Shown here: in pieces, positions 1 through 4,118 of the stretch
How the letters are laid out: the number at the start of each line of letters is the position of its first letter
Position numbering within the stretch: position 1 is the first letter of the stretch
Origin: Clostridia bacterium
GTDB taxonomy: Bacteria; Bacillota; Clostridia; Oscillospirales; CAG-382
Length of the DNA: 5,398 nucleotides
Assembly: GCA_017646185.1 (NCBI GenBank)
Contig: JAGCNA010000306.1
Location: 1 to 5,398, forward strand
Reading direction: 5' to 3'
The notes under the pieces: generated by a model
What the model was told of the DNA's origin: nothing
Seen by the model: the letters and a program-made list of their open reading frames with translations, nothing else
The model's database searches: none
Translations under genes and position numbers: made by a program

Positions 1-1
1 G

Positions 2-22
2 TATAATGGGTCTACCCCATTA
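2..22 (+). promoter_or_regulatory. -10 box with overlapping inverted repeat upstream of the hydrolase gene
   Basis: A perfect TATAAT hexamer lies at 2-7. Its -35 partner would fall outside the window, so only half the promoter is visible. Transcription would start near position 14, leaving a leader of about 25 bases. A perfect 7-bp inverted repeat, TAATGGG (4-10) and CCCATTA (16-22) with a 5-base spacer, overlaps the -10 box and spans the predicted start. A transcript starting near 14 would lack the left arm, so a DNA operator is a better reading than an RNA hairpin. No regulator can be assigned to it. Confidence 0.55.
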
Positions 23-38
23 AAAGGAAGTAAATATA

Positions 39-1004
39 ATGATTTTTGAAAAACAGATAGAAAAAGTATTCCGTTCCACCCTTTACCGCAGATGCGATGA
101 TGACGGAAGCACATTTTATTTTTCCCATAAGAATTTTAAAGGGTTATCCGCACAGCCTTACACCTTTGTTTCTTCTACGGGAAACACCCTTAAAGGGTAT
201 TTTTATTCATACGAAAACCCGAATGAAGACAGACTTATAATCTTCGACCACGGTTTCGGCGGCGGTCACCGCTCTTATATGAAGGAAATAGAAATGCTGT
301 GCAGACGGGGTTACAAGGTGTTTTCCTATGACCACACCGGCTGTATGGAATCCGAGGGAGCAAACACAAACGGCTTTGCACAATCACTTCACGATCTTGA
401 CGATTGCTTGACCGCTTTGAAAAAGGACGAAAGCGTGAATACGGCGGATATTTCCGTGATCGGTCATAGTTGGGGCGGTTTTTCTACTATGAATATTGCG
501 GCTTTGCATCCCGATATTACCCATATAGTTGTGATAAGCGGTTTTATTTCTGTGGAGGAAATGGTTAAACAAAACTTTTCCGGTCTTCTTAAAGGGTACA
601 GAAAGTGTATTTTGGGTGTTGAGCAGCAAGCTAACCCCGATTACGTGCACTTTAACGGAATAAACACCCTTTCAAAAACAGATGCAAAGGTTTTGCTTGT
701 GTATTCCTCGGACGACGCTTTGGTGAAAAAGGAAATACACTTTGATGCTCTTAAAAACGCCCTTGCGGAAAAAGAAAACATAGAATTTCTTTTGGAAGAA
801 AGCAAGGGACACAACCCCAATTACACGCAGGAAGCAGTTAAGCTTTTGGGCGAATTTGCAGATGCAAAAAGACGGGCAACAGAAAACGATGCTCTGCAAA
901 CAGCAGAACAAAAAGAAAACTTTAAAAATTCTTTTGACTGGGATAAAATTACCGAGCAGGATAAAAAGGTCTGGGAAAAGATATTTGAAACGCTTAATAA
1001 GTAA
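39..1004 (+). CDS. alpha/beta hydrolase (serine hydrolase, esterase/peptidase-like)
   Basis: A complete 321-residue protein of the alpha/beta hydrolase fold, probably a cytoplasmic esterase, lipase or peptidase of the Hydrolase_4/S33-like group; the substrate is unknown. The ATG at 39 follows AGGAAG (25-30) by 8 bases, which supports this start. There is no signal peptide or membrane segment. Motifs appear in family order: HGFGGG (residues 71-76) after strand LIIFD fits the oxyanion-hole loop. GHSWGG (142-147) is the nucleophile elbow with Ser144. SSDDALV (223-229) carries the acid, Asp225 or Asp226, and KGHNP (256-260) carries His258. The triad therefore looks complete. Residues from about 272 to the end form a charged, helical-looking tail rich in Lys, Glu and Gln, beyond the point where the fold normally ends. 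The gene has its own promoter and terminator and converges on the ABC operon, so it is not co-transcribed with it. Fold assignment is firm; specificity is not. Confidence 0.9.
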   Translation: MIFEKQIEKVFRSTLYRRCDDDGSTFYFSHKNFKGLSAQPYTFVSSTGNTLKGYFYSYENPNEDRLIIFDHGFGGGHRSYMKEIEMLCRRGYKVFSYDHTGCMESEGANTNGFAQSLHDLDDCLTALKKDESVNTADISVIGHSWGGFSTMNIAALHPDITHIVVISGFISVEEMVKQNFSGLLKGYRKCILGVEQQANPDYVHFNGINTLSKTDAKVLLVYSSDDALVKKEIHFDALKNALAEKENIEFLLEESKGHNPNYTQEAVKLLGEFADAKRRATENDALQTAEQKENFKNSFDWDKITEQDKKVWEKIFETLNK

Positions 1005-1008
1005 TTTG

Positions 1009-1035
1009 AAAGGCTCTGCACAAGCAGAGCCTTTT
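1009..1035 (+). terminator. rho-independent terminator of the hydrolase gene, shared convergent end
   Basis: AAAGGCTCTGC (1009-1019) pairs perfectly over 11 bp with GCAGAGCCTTT (1024-1034) around an ACAA loop (1020-1023). A short T run (1032-1035) ends the hairpin in the plus direction, 5 bases after the hydrolase stop codon. It also lies 8 bases beyond the stop of the converging transporter gene. In the minus direction the tail is only TTTC followed by AAATT, so termination there may be weaker. The stem arms are identical to those of the terminator at 3998-4024. Confidence 0.85.
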
Positions 1036-1042
1036 CATATGC

Positions 1043-2755
1043 CTATTGAGAAACCGTATACAGAGAATAAAAATATCCTTTTTGGGCGATAAGCTCATCA
1101 AAGGTACCTTTTTCCACGATACTTCCGTTTTTAAGGGTGATAATACCGTCGTACTGCTTTAACAGCGATTGATCGAGAGTATGAGTAACGATTATGCAGG
1201 TGATTCCTTTAAGCCCCAGAATGGACGTGGACACCTGATACGCAGTTTCCGCATCAAGAGAAGCGGTGGCTTCGTCAACCAAAAGCACGCTTGATCTTTT
1301 TAGCAGACTGCGGGCAATGGAAATCCTTTGCTTTTCTCCGCCCGAAAGGAAGCATCCGTTTTCGCCGCAGATATAATTCTTTCCCTTTTCCTGCACAAGC
1401 GGGCTCAATCCGGACAGTTGTATGGCATTATCCACCTCCGCTTCCAAAAAGTCCCCGAACATTGTTACGTTATCCCGCAAGGACGCATTAAAAACGAACA
1501 CGTTTTGCTGAATAATGCTTTGCAGATCGTAAAGATCGCCGCTGTTTATACTTTTTAACTCGGTATCATCGTAATAAATTTCACCCTCGTAATTGTGGTA
1601 GGATGCCATCAGTAGGTTGAGCAAGGTGGACTTTCCGCTTCCCGACGCCCCAACTACGGCGTATTTTTTACCTGTTTCAAAGATAACGTTGATATCCTTC
1701 AGCACAGTTTTTTCCTCATCGTAACCGAAGGAAAGGTCTTTAAGGATTATACCCGCTTTAAGCGCTTTAACTGCCGTTTTTCCTTGGTCCGGTCTGTTTT
1801 CCGCAAGGGAAACCGCAATTTTTTCCACCAAACCGCGGGCAGATTTATATTCTGCAATGCAGGTGGGAATTACCGAAACGGGCTGTATGACATAGTTCAT
1901 CATCTGAACGAACACTATAACCGTGCCCGCGGTAACACTTTCCCCGGAAAGGGCAAGATATGCCCCCGCCAGAAACACGCCAAGCTGTGCAACGAAGCCT
2001 GCGATCGCGCCGAACATTTCCACCAAAACCATTATTTTATCCTTTTTGCATTTTGCGGATGCGAGAGCTTTTACGTTTTCGGTAAACAAAAGGCACATCT
2101 GCTTTTCCGCTTTAAAGGATTTGACTACCGTAAATCCGCTTATGAAATCCTTTAAGGACGCGGTATACTGCCCATTTGTATCCGAAACGGTTTTTTCAGC
2201 CTGCTCCGCCCGTCCCCCCGTAAGCACCGCGCAAGCAACGGGCAAAAGGGAAAGCAGGATGGCAACGAGAGTGAGCAGAGGACTGTACCATATCATCATT
2301 ATGATCGAGCCGATAAGGGTGGGCACACATTCGGCAACTAGAAAGATATTTGAAAGATACCCCTTCTCTATCGCCGCGATATCGTTTGTAAGGGCGGATA
2401 TGTAAACAGAAGAGCTTTCCTTTGAAAAAGCGGATATCTTTTTTTCGGCAAGAATTCCAAACACATACTCTTTATAACGGGCAATACCGCGGGAAATAAG
2501 CTTTGGCTTAGAATGATATATTACAAAATACAAAAAGGCCAGTGCCAACGCGAGACAAATGGTGATAAGGGTTATCTGTGTAACTGTAAAACCGGTGTTG
2601 GTGCCGCTTACGATATCGGTTATCTGCTGTAAAAGCCACGCTACGGCAAGATTTAAGGCGGTATTTAACAAGGACGAAGACAGTATAAGAGCAAGCAAGC
2701 CCTTGTTCCCTTTATAAAATTGCTTTACGAAAGGGCGTATATTAGTTTTATTCAT
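1043..2755 (-). CDS. ABC transporter half-molecule, fused permease and ATPase (exporter type)
   Basis: A 570-residue ABC exporter subunit, membrane domain first and ATPase second, expected to work as a dimer in the cytoplasmic membrane. The membrane domain (about 1-310) has about six hydrophobic stretches, near 18-43, 60-80, 132-155, 157-180, 245-270 and 276-297. The ATPase domain starts near 335. It has an A-loop Tyr345, Walker A GASGSGKST (369-377), Q-loop Gln417, signature LSGGEKQR (470-477), Walker B VLLVDE (490-495) with catalytic Glu495, D-loop SLDAE (499-503) and H-loop His525. All catalytic residues are present, so it should hydrolyse ATP. The start is ATG 2755: AGGAG (2763-2767) sits 7 bases upstream, and the ATG overlaps the regulator's stop codon as ATGA. 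A longer in-frame start at 2782 has no comparable site and would run 31 bases into the regulator gene. No second half-transporter is next to it, which suggests a homodimer. The substrate (drug, peptide or lipid) cannot be inferred. Confidence 0.93.
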   Translation of the reverse strand: MNKTNIRPFVKQFYKGNKGLLALILSSSLLNTALNLAVAWLLQQITDIVSGTNTGFTVTQITLITICLALALAFLYFVIYHSKPKLISRGIARYKEYVFGILAEKKISAFSKESSSVYISALTNDIAAIEKGYLSNIFLVAECVPTLIGSIIMMIWYSPLLTLVAILLSLLPVACAVLTGGRAEQAEKTVSDTNGQYTASLKDFISGFTVVKSFKAEKQMCLLFTENVKALASAKCKKDKIMVLVEMFGAIAGFVAQLGVFLAGAYLALSGESVTAGTVIVFVQMMNYVIQPVSVIPTCIAEYKSARGLVEKIAVSLAENRPDQGKTAVKALKAGIILKDLSFGYDEEKTVLKDINVIFETGKKYAVVGASGSGKSTLLNLLMASYHNYEGEIYYDDTELKSINSGDLYDLQSIIQQNVFVFNASLRDNVTMFGDFLEAEVDNAIQLSGLSPLVQEKGKNYICGENGCFLSGGEKQRISIARSLLKRSSVLLVDEATASLDAETAYQVSTSILGLKGITCIIVTHTLDQSLLKQYDGIITLKNGSIVEKGTFDELIAQKGYFYSLYTVSQ

Positions 2756-2768
2756 ATTTTTTCTCCTT
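2752..2768 (-). promoter_or_regulatory. ATGA stop/start overlap with ribosome binding site for the transporter gene
   Basis: The transporter ATG (2753-2755) overlaps the regulator's TGA stop (2752-2754). A strong AAAGGAG site (2763-2769) lies inside the last regulator codons, 7 bases from the ATG. This fixes the transporter start and indicates one mRNA with translational coupling. Confidence 0.85.
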
Positions 2769-3834
2769 TGATCTCCTGCCACATCTCGTATACAACGGCA
2801 AGGGAATTGTCTTGCGTAAGGATATCTTCTGCTGTCTTCATAACCGATTCGCCCAAATCATCGTACCCGATGATATTCTCGGAGTGATCGGATAAAAATT
2901 TAACGTTATCCAAATTATATGTGGGCGTATTATCAAAGGCGGTCGCAAGCTCGTACGCCCTGCGAAGGTAGGAACGGACGTCTTCCCACATTCCCGCTTT
3001 TGCCGAAAGCGTAGCACAAGCTGCGTAACAGAGGGCTATGACCCTATCCAGATAACAAACCTCATCCCTTTGTATTTTCAATTCTTCATAGGCGTGGGCA
3101 AGCCACAAAAAAGCGTCCATTGCCGCCAAAGGATTCTCTTTTTTCTCGTAATAATTCCCGTATGCTGTCATTGTGCGGACAGTATTGTTGATAATACCGC
3201 GCAGTGCCTTATCAATATAAGCTTCCACCTCTGCGAGGTCAAAATCCTCTTTTTCCGAACAAGCCATAGCAATAACTGCATCGTTTACACCGCAGACGTT
3301 ACATTTTTTCAGTATTTCCAGTCCTTTGTCCTTTTTGCCCAACGATATATAGCATTGGGCTTGGGTATTGCGGATGGACGCTTCACTTATATCCTGATCT
3401 GTGTTCTGCGCCAAAAGAGAAACGGATTTTTCAAAAAGCTCGATACTGCGGTACAGATATTTTTTGTTTTTCTCTATACCCGCCATTGCATATAATTCAC
3501 CTGCGCGGTAAACCACCTGAAAATTATTGGGATAACGTAAAAGCGCGGTTTCCGCTTCTGCGACTGCATGCTCGTATTTTTTATCGCATTGAAGGGCATA
3601 TATCCTTTTTTCTGCCTCTTTTGCTCCACCAATGCTTACCTCATATCCCACAAGCACATCTAAAGATACTTGAAACAGCTCAGCCATACCCAGCAGCATA
3701 TTCAGCTCGGGCACGCTTTTTCCGTTTTCCCATTTGTATGCCGCGCCCACGGTAACTCCCAACGCCTCGGCGAGCTTCTCCTGAGTGATCCCTCTCTCTT
3801 TTCTTAAACGTTTTATATTATCTGCAAGTTTCAT
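2752..3834 (-). CDS. XRE-family transcriptional regulator with TPR-like C-terminal domain
   Basis: A 360-residue DNA-binding regulator. Residues 1-63 are a Cro/C1-type helix-turn-helix domain: NIKRLRKERGITQ leads into QEKLAEALGV (18-27), a turn, then the recognition-helix segment VGAAYKWENGKSVP (29-42). Residues from about 73 to 340 are almost wholly helical, with paired amphipathic helices of the TPR type (for example 85-118, 126-142, 153-177 and 239-297). Such helices often bind a peptide or protein partner. The frame can be read from GTG 3843, but ATG 3834 is the better start: AGAGG (3845-3849) is 10 bases from the ATG and only 1 base from the GTG. It is the first gene of an operon with the ABC transporter. 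A consensus promoter with a short dyad lies directly upstream, which makes autoregulation plausible. Regulators with HTH plus TPR parts include the peptide-sensing RNPP group, but no pheromone gene is visible here and membership is not shown. Confidence 0.88.
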   Translation of the reverse strand: MKLADNIKRLRKERGITQEKLAEALGVTVGAAYKWENGKSVPELNMLLGMAELFQVSLDVLVGYEVSIGGAKEAEKRIYALQCDKKYEHAVAEAETALLRYPNNFQVVYRAGELYAMAGIEKNKKYLYRSIELFEKSVSLLAQNTDQDISEASIRNTQAQCYISLGKKDKGLEILKKCNVCGVNDAVIAMACSEKEDFDLAEVEAYIDKALRGIINNTVRTMTAYGNYYEKKENPLAAMDAFLWLAHAYEELKIQRDEVCYLDRVIALCYAACATLSAKAGMWEDVRSYLRRAYELATAFDNTPTYNLDNVKFLSDHSENIIGYDDLGESVMKTAEDILTQDNSLAVVYEMWQEIKGEKI

Positions 3835-3844
3835 TTTTGCCACA

Positions 3845-3849
3845 CCTCT
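3845..3849 (-). promoter_or_regulatory. ribosome binding site that decides the regulator start
   Basis: AGAGG on the minus strand lies 10 bases before ATG 3834. The in-frame GTG at 3843 begins one base after it and could not be used with this site. This shortens the regulator by three residues compared with the longest reading frame. Confidence 0.7.
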
Positions 3850-3860
3850 TCCATATCTTT

Positions 3861-3889
3861 ATTATACCTATGGTAACACGGAATTTCAA
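3861..3889 (-). promoter_or_regulatory. sigma-70/SigA-type promoter of the regulator-transporter operon
   Basis: On the minus strand a -35 TTGAAA (3889-3884) and a perfect -10 TATAAT (3866-3861) are separated by exactly 17 bases. Transcription would begin near 3854, about 20 bases before the regulator ATG at 3834, leaving just room for the ribosome binding site. It is close enough to consensus to suggest high intrinsic strength, hence a need for repression. Confidence 0.85.
3865..3875 (-). promoter_or_regulatory. candidate operator: short dyad TACC-ATA-GGTA
   Basis: On the minus strand TACC (3875-3872) and GGTA (3868-3865) form a dyad with a 3-base centre. It overlaps the end of the -10 box and the adjoining spacer. 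A repressor bound here would block RNA polymerase. The obvious candidate is the regulator encoded directly downstream, since XRE-family proteins commonly bind short dyads in their own promoters. The arms are only 4 bp, so chance occurrence is quite possible. Confidence 0.35.
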
Positions 3890-3956
3890 CGCATCACCAT
3901 TATAATTATACTATATTTTTTTAGACTGCCGGTGTGGGTAAAGAAAAACCGACAAT
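3890..3956. other. AT-rich spacer between the operon promoter and the nested-repeat block
   Basis: This stretch holds TATAATTATA (3901-3910) and a run of seven T (3916-3922) but no hairpin in front of the T run and no supported reading frame. TATAAT-like sequences occur on both strands here, but no well-spaced -35 element goes with the plus-strand one. It may serve as an AT-rich upstream region for the strong promoter at 3861-3889. Nothing else is recognisable. Confidence 0.4.
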
Positions 3957-3963
3957 CACCCCA

Positions 3964-3981
3964 AGAAGCCTAACGGCTTCT
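3964..3981. repeat. alternative hairpin AGAAGCC-TAAC-GGCTTCT
   Basis: AGAAGCC (3964-3970) and GGCTTCT (3975-3981) form a perfect 7-bp stem with a TAAC loop. Its outer pairs use bases that also belong to the outer arm (3957-3967) and to the long inverted repeat (3978-3993), so it competes with both. Only the inner GCC/GGC part is compatible with the full fold. Confidence 0.5.
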
Positions 3982-4050
3982 CGGGGACCCCGACAAAAAA
4001 GGCTCTGCGACGTGCAGAGCCTTTGTTGTTATTTTCGGGGTCCCCGAGAA
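3978..4050. repeat. 16-bp perfect inverted repeat flanking the terminator
   Basis: TTCTCGGGGACCCCGA (3978-3993) and its exact reverse complement TCGGGGTCCCCGAGAA (4035-4050) enclose the terminator hairpin. Each arm is also a near-palindrome by itself, TCGGGG/CCCCGA around one central base. The arms can therefore pair with each other or fold alone as tight 6-bp stems. This GC-rich palindrome contrasts sharply with the AT-rich DNA around it. Confidence 0.8.
3995..4024 (-). terminator. rho-independent terminator downstream of the P-type ATPase gene
   Basis: On the minus strand AAAGGCTCTGC (4024-4014) pairs with GCAGAGCCTTT (4008-3998) over 11 bp around a 5-base loop. The stem is followed by an uninterrupted run of six T (4000-3995), the canonical form. 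It lies about 95 bases after the ATPase stop codon and separates that unit from the promoter of the regulator operon. In the plus direction the tail is TTTGTTGTTATTTT, so some bidirectional activity is possible. Confidence 0.88.
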
Positions 4051-4053
4051 AGC

Positions 4054-4101
4054 GTTTTTAATATCGTAGCTTTGTCTGTTGCGAAATACAAATCTAAAAA
4101 C
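4054..4101. repeat. inverted repeat GTTTTTA/TAAAAAC, third helix of the nested block
   Basis: GTTTTTA (4054-4060) and TAAAAAC (4095-4101) are perfect 7-bp inverted repeats. Inside them TTTGT (4071-4075) and ACAAA (4088-4092) can form a further 5-bp stem. The pairs are AT-rich and would be weak alone. Their exact fit between the long hairpin and the outer arm is why they are listed. Confidence 0.35.
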
Positions 4102-4118
4102 CTTTCTTGGGGTGCTTT

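Larger units (their letters stand above)
3957..4114. repeat. 158-bp block of nested inverted repeats (multi-helix element)
   Basis: The outer arms CACCCCAAGAA (3957-3967) and TTCTTGGGGTG (4104-4114) are perfect 11-bp inverted repeats. Between them, almost without gaps, lie a small hairpin GCC-TAAC-GGC (3968-3977), a long hairpin (3978-4050) carrying the terminator at its tip, and a third helix (4054-4101) closed by GTTTTTA/TAAAAAC. Drawn as RNA or cruciform DNA this is a multi-branched junction. No protein is encoded in it, and no clear target-site duplication flanks it (CGACAAT on the left, CTTTCTA on the right). It starts, on the minus strand, only 4 bases after the ATPase stop codon. It could be a small non-autonomous mobile element or a structured 3' UTR/RNA. 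Confidence 0.6.

Noticed and set aside
1784..2405. Plus-strand open frames of 123 and 160 residues inside the transporter gene
   Set aside because: They are antisense to a gene with every ABC motif intact, have odd composition and match no recognisable family.
2756..2782. In-frame upstream start for the ABC transporter (adds nine residues)
   Set aside because: ATG 2755 has AGGAG 7 bases upstream and forms the typical ATGA overlap. The longer start would extend 31 bases into the regulator gene and lacks a good ribosome binding site.
3070..3755. Plus-strand open frames opposite the regulator
   Set aside because: They are antisense to a coherent HTH-TPR protein and have no independent support.
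3835..3843. GTG start at 3843 for the regulator
   Set aside because: The only ribosome binding site (3845-3849) ends one base before this GTG but is well spaced for ATG 3834.
3928..3952. CGGT/ACCG inverted repeat upstream of the nested block
   Set aside because: Only 4-bp arms with a 14-base loop; not distinguishable from chance.
3785..3973. Small hydrophobic 62-residue plus-strand frame, considered as a signalling peptide precursor for the TPR regulator
   Set aside because: It starts with GTG inside the regulator gene without a convincing ribosome binding site, and its end runs through the repeat block. The hydrophobicity follows from AT-rich codons.
3957..4114. CRISPR array or tandem repeat
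   Set aside because: The repeats are inverted and nested, with no regularly spaced direct repeats or spacers.
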